This document shows positions 32,845 through 40,646 of a stretch of 64,000 nt of DNA, one piece after another. Position 1 is the stretch's first letter. The number at the start of each line of letters is the position of its first letter. The stretch is from JADKCL01 sp046329055 (GTDB lineage: Bacteria > Bacteroidota > Bacteroidia > J057 > JADKCL01), in contig JAXLVK010000003.1 in NCBI GenBank assembly GCA_046329055.1, positions 45,501 to 109,500 of the forward strand. Reading direction: 5' to 3'. The translations under genes and the position numbers were made by a program. The notes beneath the pieces were generated by a model that saw only the letters and a program-made list of their open reading frames with translations, made no database searches and was not told the DNA's origin.

Positions 32845-34029
32845 ATGAGGCAGAGGTATCCGCTCCACATCGTATTGTTTCTCCTGACTGTCTGCACCAC
32901 CATGATGGCTGGCGCCGAGATGGCGACGGGCAGCTACTTTGCCTTCCTTGACTTCAGTGAGGGATGGCCGCAATTGATCAAGGGGGATCTGAATTGGAGC
33001 TTTATCTGGAAGGGTGTTCCGTTTTCCTTTGCCTTCCTGCTCTTCCTCTCAGTGCATGAGTTTGGCCACTACTTCACTTCGGTTTACCACAAGGTGCGTT
33101 GCTCGCTGCCTTACTACATCCCAATCTTTTTTCCGGGCATGCCCAATATCGGCAGCTTCGGGGCGGTGATCCGGATCCGGGAGATGCCATCGAGTCGGCG
33201 CAAGTATTTCGATATCGGGGTAGCCGGGCCCTTGGCGGGGTTTGTGGTGGCGATTGGGTTGCTGCTGTACGGATTCACCCACCTGCCTCCCGTGACGGAG
33301 ACCATCATGGGGATCCATCCCGTCTATCAATCAATGTTTGGCGGGGTGCCCTCCGAGGCTGAGATGGCGGGAGCATCTGGGGTGTTGAGGTTTGGGGGCA
33401 GCCTGTTGTTCGAGGGATTCAAATGGCTGTTCAGTGGTGACCCCAATATGCCGCCGAGTTTCGAGATGCAGCATTATCCCTTCCTGCTGGTAGGCTTCCT
33501 CACCTTGTTTTTCACGGCCCTGAACTTGCTGCCGATCGGGCAGCTTGACGGGGGGCATGTGATGTATGGATTGTTCGGGGCGAAGCGGGCCGGGATCATC
33601 AGCCGGGTGGCTGTCTTCTGCCTGCTGTGGATGGGTGGCTTGGGCATGATCAGCCCCGGGGACTTTCTGGCATTTGGCCTACCGGTTCCGTTTTGGGACC
33701 ACCTGTTTCATGCGGCCATACTCGTGCTCTACATTTTTTTGGTCTATTATGTGTTGGGAAAACTGGTGAATTGGACAGCGGTGTGGAAGCAGGGGTTGGC
33801 GGTGTTTGCGGTGGTGTCGTCGCAGTTCCTGGTGAGCTGGATGGGGGAGGTTGTGAGCCCGAATGTGGTGTGGCTGCTGTACTCGCTGCTCGTGGTGCGC
33901 ATGGTGGGGCTGGACCATCCAGTGGCTGTGGATGACCGTCCACTGAGCACTGTGCAAAAGGTCATGGGCTGGGCTGCGGTCGTCATATTTGTGCTCTGTT
34001 TTTCCCCGCAGCCGATTGTTCTCACCTGA
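32845..34029 (+). CDS. Site-2 protease family (M50) intramembrane metalloprotease
   Basis: 394 residues and about eight hydrophobic segments. Zinc-binding motif HEFGH at 71-75 within a membrane helix and the third-ligand motif LLPIGQLDGGHV (Asp235) in another. Layout resembles the EGY1/Rip-type M50 group without a PDZ domain. Such proteases cut membrane-bound regulators or signal-peptide remnants; the substrate here is unknown. An in-frame ATG (32845) with modest upstream purines was taken as start. It is a single gene: the AMP-binding gene is divergent and nrdB lies 430 bases downstream. Confidence 0.85.
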   Translation: MRQRYPLHIVLFLLTVCTTMMAGAEMATGSYFAFLDFSEGWPQLIKGDLNWSFIWKGVPFSFAFLLFLSVHEFGHYFTSVYHKVRCSLPYYIPIFFPGMPNIGSFGAVIRIREMPSSRRKYFDIGVAGPLAGFVVAIGLLLYGFTHLPPVTETIMGIHPVYQSMFGGVPSEAEMAGASGVLRFGGSLLFEGFKWLFSGDPNMPPSFEMQHYPFLLVGFLTLFFTALNLLPIGQLDGGHVMYGLFGAKRAGIISRVAVFCLLWMGGLGMISPGDFLAFGLPVPFWDHLFHAAILVLYIFLVYYVLGKLVNWTAVWKQGLAVFAVVSSQFLVSWMGEVVSPNVVWLLYSLLVVRMVGLDHPVAVDDRPLSTVQKVMGWAAVVIFVLCFSPQPIVLT

Positions 34030-34200
34030 GTCGGCATTTCTCCACAATTCATTGATAAGTAGCATATTGAAGCAAGAAATTGCTGAAGAAAATCAGTGCG
34101 ATTTTTGGCAATCGTCGAATGCCGGAACCTGCTTACGAGTGCATATATGCAAGCCTCCCACAAAGTGAATTTGTCGTTAACGAAAATTCGCTGTCGCAAG

Positions 34201-34229
34201 CGTCTGTTTTTTAGACGAATAAATTTTTT
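34201..34229 (+). terminator. Possible terminator downstream of the M50 gene
   Basis: CGTCT (34201-34205) and AGACG (34213-34217) close a 7-base loop, followed by AATAAATTTTTTG. Short stem and 170 bases from the stop, so uncertain. The preceding stretch 34030-34200 holds only a weak GGCA...TGCC hairpin near 34110. Confidence 0.3.
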
Positions 34230-34285
34230 GAGTAACCTTCTGTTGAAAAGTCCGAAGGCATAGGAATCTGAGGCTGCTTAAACTT

Positions 34286-34438
34286 GTAGTCCAGTCGCAA
34301 CAATTCTGTCTTGGATTAGACTGCTGTCGAGAAATTAGGCAACCGCTGCCGCCAAGCATGGCGGATGCCTCGGGGAATCGTCGGCTCTAGTCCAAAGGTT
34401 TGTAAGGCTGCTGCTGAAACTGAATTGAGAAGTACTAT
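34286..34438 (+). ncRNA. Structured RNA element in front of nrdB (riboregulator or small RNA candidate)
   Basis: Nested pairings can be drawn by eye. Outer: GTAGT 34286-34290 with ACTAT 34434-34438, and CAATTC 34301-34306 with GAATTG 34422-34427. Main stem: TTGGATTAGA 34311-34320 with TCTAGTCCAA 34386-34395 (10 bp), then GCTGTCGA 34323-34330 with TCGTCGGC 34378-34385. Inner: AGGCA 34337-34341 with TGCCT 34366-34370, and CCGCCA 34349-34354 with TGGCGG 34359-34364 around an AGCA loop. The rod ends 24 bases before the nrdB ATG, so it is probably part of its leader. It does not match the SRP, tmRNA or cobalamin-riboswitch cores that I know; a 6S-like rod cannot be excluded. Confidence 0.4.
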
Positions 34439-34461
34439 TTGATTTAATCGCCCAACGACCC

Positions 34462-35424
34462 ATGGAGTTTTTGCTGAAAGAGAATAAGGATCGATTTGTG
34501 CTGTTCCCCATCAAGCACAACGAAATCTGGAAAATGTACAAGCAGGCAGAAGCTAGCTTCTGGACTGCTGAAGAAATTGACTTGGCGCCCGACCTCGCTG
34601 ACTGGGCGAAGCTGGACGACAATGAGCGTCACTTTATCAAGCACGTCCTCGCGTTTTTCGCTGCTAGCGATGGCATCGTGAATGAAAACCTTGCCGAGCG
34701 TTTCCTGAGCGAGGTGCAAGTCCCGGAGGCACGCTGCTTCTATGGTTTCCAAATCGCAATTGAGAACATCCACAGCGAGACCTACAGTCTCCTGATCGAT
34801 ACCTACATCCGCGACGCCAAGGAGAAGGACATGCTGTTCCACGCCTTGGACACCGTGCCCTGCGTGACCAAGAAGGCTGAGTGGGCCATGAAGTGGATTG
34901 GCAGCGATGCCACCTTCGCCGAGCGCCTTGTCGCATTTGCCGCAGTAGAAGGCATCTTCTTCAGCGGTAGCTTCTGCTCCATCTTCTGGTTGAAGAAGCG
35001 CGGCCTCATGCCGGGCCTGACCTTCAGCAACGAGCTCATCAGCCGTGACGAGGGTCTGCACTGCGACTTCGCCTGCCTGCTCTACTCCATGCTGGAGACC
35101 AAGATGGAGGAGTGGCGCATCCGTGAGATCATCACCGAGGCTGTGGCGATCGAGAAGGAGTTCATCATGGATGCCCTTCCCGTGTCCCTGATCGGCATGA
35201 ACGCTGGCCTCATGGGCCAATACATCGAGTTCGTTGCGGACCGCCTGTTGGTCGCCCTTGGCTACAACAAGGCTTATGGCACGCCGAACCCATTTGACTG
35301 GATGGACCTGATCTCGCTGCAGGGCAAGACCAACTTCTTCGAAAAGCGCGTGGCCGAGTACCAAAAGGCCGGCGTGATGAGCAAGAAAGAAGACCACGTC
35401 TTCAAGCTCGACGAAGACTTCTGA
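34462..35424 (+). CDS. nrdB: Class Ia ribonucleotide reductase small subunit
   Basis: 320 residues. It closely resembles the eukaryotic R2 type. The di-iron ligands can be assigned by pattern: Asp70 (FFAASDGIV), Glu101 and His104 (IENIHSETY), Glu163 (VEGIFFSG), Glu197 and His200 (RDEGLHCDF). The radical tyrosine is Tyr108. The C-terminus is acidic (FKLDEDF), as needed to dock to the large subunit. It supplies the tyrosyl radical for oxygen-dependent dNTP synthesis. nrdA follows after 63 bases on the same strand. A structured leader precedes it. Confidence 0.93.
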   Translation: MEFLLKENKDRFVLFPIKHNEIWKMYKQAEASFWTAEEIDLAPDLADWAKLDDNERHFIKHVLAFFAASDGIVNENLAERFLSEVQVPEARCFYGFQIAIENIHSETYSLLIDTYIRDAKEKDMLFHALDTVPCVTKKAEWAMKWIGSDATFAERLVAFAAVEGIFFSGSFCSIFWLKKRGLMPGLTFSNELISRDEGLHCDFACLLYSMLETKMEEWRIREIITEAVAIEKEFIMDALPVSLIGMNAGLMGQYIEFVADRLLVALGYNKAYGTPNPFDWMDLISLQGKTNFFEKRVAEYQKAGVMSKKEDHVFKLDEDF

Positions 35425-35487
35425 GCCAAGTATTCATTTTTCCCAGATTGTTTTTTTGATACATCCTCGTATTAAATCCCGACCACC

Positions 35488-37848
35488 ATGTACGTATTGA
35501 AAAGAAGCGGCAAGAAAGAGGCGGTGAAGTTTGACAAGATCACTGCCCGAGTCAAGAAGCTAGTTTACGGCTTGGACTCTGCTTATGTGGATCCTGTGGA
35601 GGTGACCAAGAAGGTCATCGACGGTGTGTACGACAACGTGGAGACGACGGAGATCGACAACCTCGCTGCCGAGACCGCTGCATCGATGACCACGAAGCAC
35701 CCGGACTACGCCATCCTCGCGGCGCGCATCGCCATCTCCAACTTGCACAAGGAAACGGACAAGTCTTTCTCGGCCACCATCGAGAAGCTGTTCCACTACC
35801 AAGATCCCAAAACCGGGGAGCCCGCAGGACTCATCGGAGAGGAGACGTATCAGATCGTGATGGACAATGCCGACTTGCTCGACAGCACCATCATCTATGA
35901 TCGGGATTACAACTTCGACTACTTTGGTTTCAAGACCCTCGAGCGCAGCTACCTGCTCAAGATGAATGGGCAAGTGGTGGAGCGTCCGCAGCACATGCTC
36001 ATGCGTGTGTCCGTGGGCATCCACGGCCGTGACATCGAGGCTGCCATCGAGACCTACAACTTGATGAGCGAGAAGTGGTTCATCCATGCCACCCCCACGC
36101 TCTTCAACGCAGGCACACCGAAGCCGCAACTGAGTTCCTGCTTCCTGCTTTCCGTGCAGGGGGACAGCATCTCCGGCATCTTCGGCACCCTGAAGCAATG
36201 CGCCGAGATTTCCCAAAGCGCGGGCGGCATCGGTCTGAGCATCCACAACATCCGTGCAACCGGCTCCTATATTAAAGGTACCAATGGCACGAGCAACGGT
36301 GTGGTGCCCATGCTCCGCGTCTTCAACGACACAGCTCGCTATGTGGACCAAGGCGGCGGCAAGCGCAAAGGCGCATTTGCCATCTACCTCGAGCCCTGGC
36401 ATGCCGACGTGTTCGAATTCCTGGATCTGAAGAAGAACCACGGCAAGGAAGAGAACCGCGCCCGCGACCTCTTCTACGCCCTCTGGATTCCGGACCTGTT
36501 CATGAAGCGGGTGAAGGACGGTGGCGATTGGTCCCTCTTCTGCCCCAACGAAGCTCCCGGTCTGCACGATTGCTGGGGTGAGGCATTTGAGAACCTCTAC
36601 CATCAGTACGAGAAGGAAGGCCGCGCTCGCAAAGTGGTCAAGGCCCAGGACCTCTGGTTCAAGATCATGGAGAGCCAAATCGAAACTGGCACTCCCTACA
36701 TGCTCTACAAAGACGCCTGCAATGGCAAGAGCAATCAGCAGAACCTCGGCACGATCCGTAGCAGCAACCTCTGCACGGAAGTGATCGAGTACACCTCACC
36801 TGACGAGGTCGCTGTCTGCAACCTGGCCAGCATTGCCCTCAGCCAATTCGTGGTGAACGGCAAGTTTGACCACGACAGGCTGTACCATATCACCAAGGTG
36901 GTCACCCGCAACCTGAACAAGGTCATCGACGTGAACTACTACCCGGTGCCGGAGGCGAAAAACAGCAACATGCGTCACCGCCCGATCGGTATCGGTGTGC
37001 AGGGCTTGGCTGATGCCTTCATCTTGATGCGCTACCCCTTCGACAGCGAAGAGGCACGCACCCTGAACCGCGAGATCTTCGAGACCATTTACTACGCTGC
37101 CCTTGAGGCTTCCTCCGAACTCGCTGAGCGCGATGGCGCCTACGAGACCTTCGAGGGATCCCCGGCCAGCAAAGGTCAACTGCAATTCGACCTCTGGGGT
37201 GTCGAGCCCAGCATGCGCTGGAACTGGTACACGCTGAAGGCGAAAATCCAGAAGCACGGCCTGCGCAACAGCCTCTTGGTCGCGCCCATGCCTACCGCGA
37301 GCACTTCCCAAATCCTCGGAAACAACGAGTGCTTCGAGCCCTACACCTCCAACATCTACAGCCGTCGCGTCTTGAGCGGTGAGTTCATCGTGGTGAACAA
37401 GCACCTGCTGAAGGACCTGATCAACCTCGGCCTGTGGAATGAAGGCATGAAAAACAAGCTCATGGCCTCCAATGGCTCGATCATGGGCTTCGAGGAAGTG
37501 CCCGAGCAAATCCGTGAGCTGTACAAGACCGCATGGGAGATCAAGCAAAAGTCCATCGTGGACATGGCTGCTGATCGTGGCGCCTACATCTGCCAGAGCC
37601 AGAGCATGAACGTGTTCATGCAAGACCCGAACTTTGGCAAGCTCACCTCTATGCACTTCTATGCATGGGAAAAGGGCCTCAAGACCGGCATGTACTACCT
37701 CCGCACCAAGTCCGCCGCCGACGCGATCAAGTTCACGGTGGATGCTGAGCTGATCCGTCAGCAAAAGGAAAAAGACCGCGAGGTGGCATTGGAGCAAATC
37801 ACTTGCTCGTTGGAGAATCCCGACGAATGCATGGCCTGCTCCGCCTGA
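35488..37848 (+). CDS. nrdA: Class Ia ribonucleotide reductase large subunit
   Basis: 786 residues, eukaryotic-R1-like length. An N-terminal ATP-cone (MYVLKRSGKKEAVKFDKI) mediates allosteric control by ATP/dATP. The catalytic barrel shows QLSSCFLLS (active-site cysteine), GGIGLSIHNIRATGS, NLCTEVIEYTSPDE and APMPTASTSQILGNNE. The C-terminal redox pair is CMACSA. It reduces ribonucleoside diphosphates together with NrdB. A terminator follows at 37876. Confidence 0.94.
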   Translation: MYVLKRSGKKEAVKFDKITARVKKLVYGLDSAYVDPVEVTKKVIDGVYDNVETTEIDNLAAETAASMTTKHPDYAILAARIAISNLHKETDKSFSATIEKLFHYQDPKTGEPAGLIGEETYQIVMDNADLLDSTIIYDRDYNFDYFGFKTLERSYLLKMNGQVVERPQHMLMRVSVGIHGRDIEAAIETYNLMSEKWFIHATPTLFNAGTPKPQLSSCFLLSVQGDSISGIFGTLKQCAEISQSAGGIGLSIHNIRATGSYIKGTNGTSNGVVPMLRVFNDTARYVDQGGGKRKGAFAIYLEPWHADVFEFLDLKKNHGKEENRARDLFYALWIPDLFMKRVKDGGDWSLFCPNEAPGLHDCWGEAFENLYHQYEKEGRARKVVKAQDLWFKIMESQIETGTPYMLYKDACNGKSNQQNLGTIRSSNLCTEVIEYTSPDEVAVCNLASIALSQFVVNGKFDHDRLYHITKVVTRNLNKVIDVNYYPVPEAKNSNMRHRPIGIGVQGLADAFILMRYPFDSEEARTLNREIFETIYYAALEASSELAERDGAYETFEGSPASKGQLQFDLWGVEPSMRWNWYTLKAKIQKHGLRNSLLVAPMPTASTSQILGNNECFEPYTSNIYSRRVLSGEFIVVNKHLLKDLINLGLWNEGMKNKLMASNGSIMGFEEVPEQIRELYKTAWEIKQKSIVDMAADRGAYICQSQSMNVFMQDPNFGKLTSMHFYAWEKGLKTGMYYLRTKSAADAIKFTVDAELIRQQKEKDREVALEQITCSLENPDECMACSA

Positions 37849-37875
37849 TCCGGCATTGATTGAACCAAAACTCAG

Positions 37876-37914
37876 GGCTCCCAGGCTTGTACATACAGGT
37901 CTGGGAGCTTCCTT
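37876..37914 (+). terminator. Rho-independent terminator after nrdA
   Basis: GCTCCCAG (37877-37884) pairs with CTGGGAGC (37901-37908) around a 16-base loop, followed by TTCCTTTT. 28 bases after the nrdA stop. Confidence 0.8.
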
Positions 37915-38678
37915 TTGGGGTGGCAGGAATCCAGACACCCCATGATGTAAGGATTGAGGGGAAAATTGAGAGGAACAATGGTCAATCCCTCCTTGCCTAG
38001 TGCCGGATATGGGCGAAGACTCCAAGGCATGGCTTACAACGGCCTTAGAATGCTAGATTTCCGAAAAAACGCATGTGTTCCTGGGGACTTTTGGAGCGAA
38101 AGGGCACGAAAGCGACTATTTTCCGAGCCTTGAGACACCGCTTCACCCTCGTTCACGGGAAAAATTCTCGCCTAGATCGATTTAGAAATTGCTCCGAGGG
38201 CATTCTTGGGAAGCATTTTCTCCCTGTTGCGGGCAAATTAATCGTGTAAACCCTGCCATTTCTTACATGATTCCCCTCGGGTTTGTTGACCTTACATCTA
38301 TTGATTCAAAATATTGGAATCAATTATTCACTTGAAGTGATTGGTGTTGATGTGAATTCGTTTATAGAGACCTTATTAATCAATAATATATGAAATTTTT
38401 GGTGATTGATTATCCTTGTAAAAAACATCCAAAAACATAATGAATATTACATTGATTAATGATGGAGTGTGAATGAATATGGGCTCTGATACCCTGTTTT
38501 TCATCCGAAAATGAAGGCGTGGCAGGGTAATAATGCCCTCAAAACCGGGCCCCGCGTTAAATTTTTTCTACAAAAGCGATAAAAATCTTGCATCTGTAAA
38601 ACCCACATGCAATATTTGAATTACAAAGCGATCAGCTACGGTCGCAGGTGTTTTTTCAATCAACACTGTTTATTACTC
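37915..38678. other. AT-rich intergenic region of about 760 bases
   Basis: No credible gene on either strand. Two small dyads stand out: TTGATTC/GAATCAA (38301-38307 and 38317-38323) and TCACTT-G-AAGTGA (38328-38340), only a few bases apart. An AT-rich tract runs to about 38460. They could be regulator sites for the lipoprotein gene at 38692. A 12-base word ATCAACACTGTT occurs just upstream (38660) and again inside the start of that gene (38709). Confidence 0.4.
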
Positions 38679-38684
38679 AAGGAG
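38679..38684 (+). promoter_or_regulatory. Strong Shine-Dalgarno sequence
   Basis: AAGGAG seven bases before the ATG at 38692. Unusually good for this phylum; supports the start and high translation of the lipoprotein. Confidence 0.5.
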
Positions 38685-38691
38685 TTGGACT

Positions 38692-40554
38692 ATGAAATTC
38701 ATTAAGAAATCAACACTGTTACTCGTCGGGCTCGCCCTGATGATGTTCGCGTGTAGCCCTGACAACGTCTCCCCCACCGACGGTAGCGGTGGTCCGAGCC
38801 TTTCAGGAGCTGCAGGCGACGCCCACCCTGCATTGGATTCCATCTGTCAGAAGCTGGACACCATCTACCTGGTGCGCGAAGACAACGGCAGCCCCTTGGT
38901 GGACAAGTGCTACGGCCCGGCAGGACCGCGCGCATGTACGCCTACTGATCAAGTTCCGTGGGGATACCTCGAAATGTATGAGGGTTACTTCATGGACAGC
39001 AACTTCATCGACTGCAACTTCACCCTGGCTCCAGGTTGGTACACCGATGCCAACTGGTGGAAGTTCGGCTTGACGAACAGCTTCCAGATGGATCAAAACG
39101 GTATTCCTCAGTTCAGCAATGACTGGCCTACCTTGGCTCCAAGCCAAGCCGTCAACAAGTGGCAAGTTCGCCTCAAGGGCGACAACATGCCTGCTCAGTG
39201 CATTGACATCTGCCTCCGTGTTGGTGTCTTGAAACTGAACCTCTTCGGTGCAGCCGTGGGCGGATCCAATACTGTCCTCTGGGGCAAGAACCGCCGCTGG
39301 CAAACGACTGGCGATCCGATGGCCTCCAACAGCCAATGGGTCACCCACTTGTGCCTCGAGCGTTGCATGAGTGCTCCTCCCGTGGACACCACCACCGTGT
39401 GCGAAGTGGTCTATACCGGCCTCACCTGCACCGGCAACAACCTGAACAGCACCACCCTGCACCCGACCGCAACGGAGTCCGGCGTGATCAGCTACGTGTG
39501 GAGCACTGGCGCCACCACCCAAGACATCACCGTGAACCCGACCTCCACCACCACCTACAGCGTGACCATCAAGGTTGATGGCGTGGCTCGCCACGTGGTC
39601 GTCTTCACCGTGAACGTGATCGACGTCTCCTGCACCATCAGCGGTGGCAACAATGGCGGCGGCGGCAACAACGGTGGCGGCGGCAGCGGCAGCCACCACC
39701 CCGGTTGCAACCACAACCACAACTCCAACAGCAACTGCAACGGCGGCAACCACAACCACGGTTGCAACACGCAGCACAGCGGCAACAACAGCAACTGCAA
39801 CCACCGCGGTCACGGTCGCTCCTGCAGCACCACCCACGCCACCAACCGCGCTTGCGGCGGCGGTCACACCCGTGGCTGCGACGGCAACCACAGCACCAAC
39901 CAGACTTGCCAGTCCCGTGGCGGCCACCGCTACAATTGCTCCGGCAACCACAACGGCAACTACTGCAACAGCCAACTGAGCCACAGCCAAGGCTGCAACG
40001 GCAACCACCACCAATACCGTGGCTGCAACACCAACAGCGGTAACGGCTCCGGCTCCGGCTCTGGCAACGGTGGCAACTGCGGCAACGGCGGCGGCAACAA
40101 CAACGGTGGCGGCACCACCCAAGGCGTGAAAGTCTGCCACGTTCCTCCCGGCAACCCCAACGGCGCTACCACCATCTGCGTGAGCTACGCCCAACTGAGC
40201 CAGCACGTGACGGGTGTCTGCTCCAGCAACACCAACGGTGGCGGCGGCTACAGCGGTAACGGCGGCAGCGGCAGCGGCTCTGGCAGTGGTTCTGGCTCCG
40301 GCCACAACGGCGGCGGCAACAGCGGCTGGGGCCACGGCGGCAACGGCCACGGCTGCGGCGGCCACACCAACAGCTGCAACGGTCACCACCAAGGCGGCGG
40401 CTGCAACAACGGCCACAGCGGTAGCGGCGGCAGCGGCTCCGGCTCCAACAGCCACGGCCACGGCTCACACCACGGCGGTGGTTGCCAAGGCGGCCAAGGC
40501 GGCGGACACGTCGGCGACATGATCGGCGCTTGCAACAGCAACCCCTGCCTCTGA
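38692..40554 (+). CDS. Lipoprotein with periodic Cys/His array and Gly/Asn/Ser low-complexity tail
   Basis: 620 residues. Signal with lipobox MFAC (Cys21). Residues 45-225 form an ordinary Cys-containing beta domain (SICQKLDTIYL, NWWKFGLTNSFQMD, QCIDICLRVG). Residues about 236-312 form a bacterial Ig-like module (YVWSTGATTQDITV). From 320 to the end the protein is dominated by Gly, Asn, Ser, His and Cys. Residues 339-445 hold twelve cysteines (339, 349, 358, 369, 378, 388, 396, 406, 416, 425, 435, 445), 8 to 11 apart, with at least one His in every interval. Residues 479-510 match a small secreted motif (KVCHVPPGNPNGATTIC). Two further Gly/Ser/His stretches follow. A cell-surface, metal-binding or disulfide-cross-linked matrix protein is the inference; no enzyme motif. 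A terminator follows and a CotH-type kinase gene lies 92 bases downstream. Confidence 0.8.
   Translation: MKFIKKSTLLLVGLALMMFACSPDNVSPTDGSGGPSLSGAAGDAHPALDSICQKLDTIYLVREDNGSPLVDKCYGPAGPRACTPTDQVPWGYLEMYEGYFMDSNFIDCNFTLAPGWYTDANWWKFGLTNSFQMDQNGIPQFSNDWPTLAPSQAVNKWQVRLKGDNMPAQCIDICLRVGVLKLNLFGAAVGGSNTVLWGKNRRWQTTGDPMASNSQWVTHLCLERCMSAPPVDTTTVCEVVYTGLTCTGNNLNSTTLHPTATESGVISYVWSTGATTQDITVNPTSTTTYSVTIKVDGVARHVVVFTVNVIDVSCTISGGNNGGGGNNGGGGSGSHHPGCNHNHNSNSNCNGGNHNHGCNTQHSGNNSNCNHRGHGRSCSTTHATNRACGGGHTRGCDGNHSTNQTCQSRGGHRYNCSGNHNGNYCNSQLSHSQGCNGNHHQYRGCNTNSGNGSGSGSGNGGNCGNGGGNNNGGGTTQGVKVCHVPPGNPNGATTICVSYAQLSQHVTGVCSSNTNGGGGYSGNGGSGSGSGSGSGSGHNGGGNSGWGHGGNGHGCGGHTNSCNGHHQGGGCNNGHSGSGGSGSGSNSHGHGSHHGGGCQGGQGGGHVGDMIGACNSNPCL
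39706..40026 (+). repeat. Degenerate tandem repeat encoding C-x(7-10)-C units with His
   Basis: Eleven consecutive units of 8-11 codons, each beginning with TGC and containing one or more CAC/CAT codons, usually amid AAC and GGC codons. Unit sequences differ widely while the Cys and His positions persist, so this is not a recent DNA duplication. Confidence 0.65.
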
Positions 40555-40586
40555 TTTGTGTAAAGTTTCTTCGTAAGGATAATCAA

Positions 40587-40621
40587 GTGGGCTACATCAT
40601 TCGGTGTAGCCCACGTTTTTT
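40587..40621 (+). terminator. Rho-independent terminator after the Cys/His lipoprotein gene
   Basis: Perfect 10-bp stem GTGGGCTACA (40587-40596) / TGTAGCCCAC (40605-40614), 8-base loop, then GTTTTTT. 32 bases past the stop. Confidence 0.92.
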
Positions 40622-40646
40622 GAAGGAGATCGAATAAATTGCTGGT

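Noticed and set aside
34286..34438. SRP RNA, tmRNA or cobalamin riboswitch upstream of nrdB
   Set aside because: The conserved GGAAG/AGCA tetraloop region of SRP RNA, the tRNA-like ends of tmRNA and the cobalamin box are not present. A 6S-type RNA remains possible and was left open.
38803..40461. 552-codon open frame on the minus strand opposite the Cys/His lipoprotein, plus Ala/Thr- and Gln-rich frames on the plus strand
   Set aside because: The frames translate to monotonous Ala/Val or Pro/Leu strings produced by the GGC/AAC/CAC-rich codons of the real gene; the sensed frame has a signal peptide, folded domains and a ribosome-binding site.
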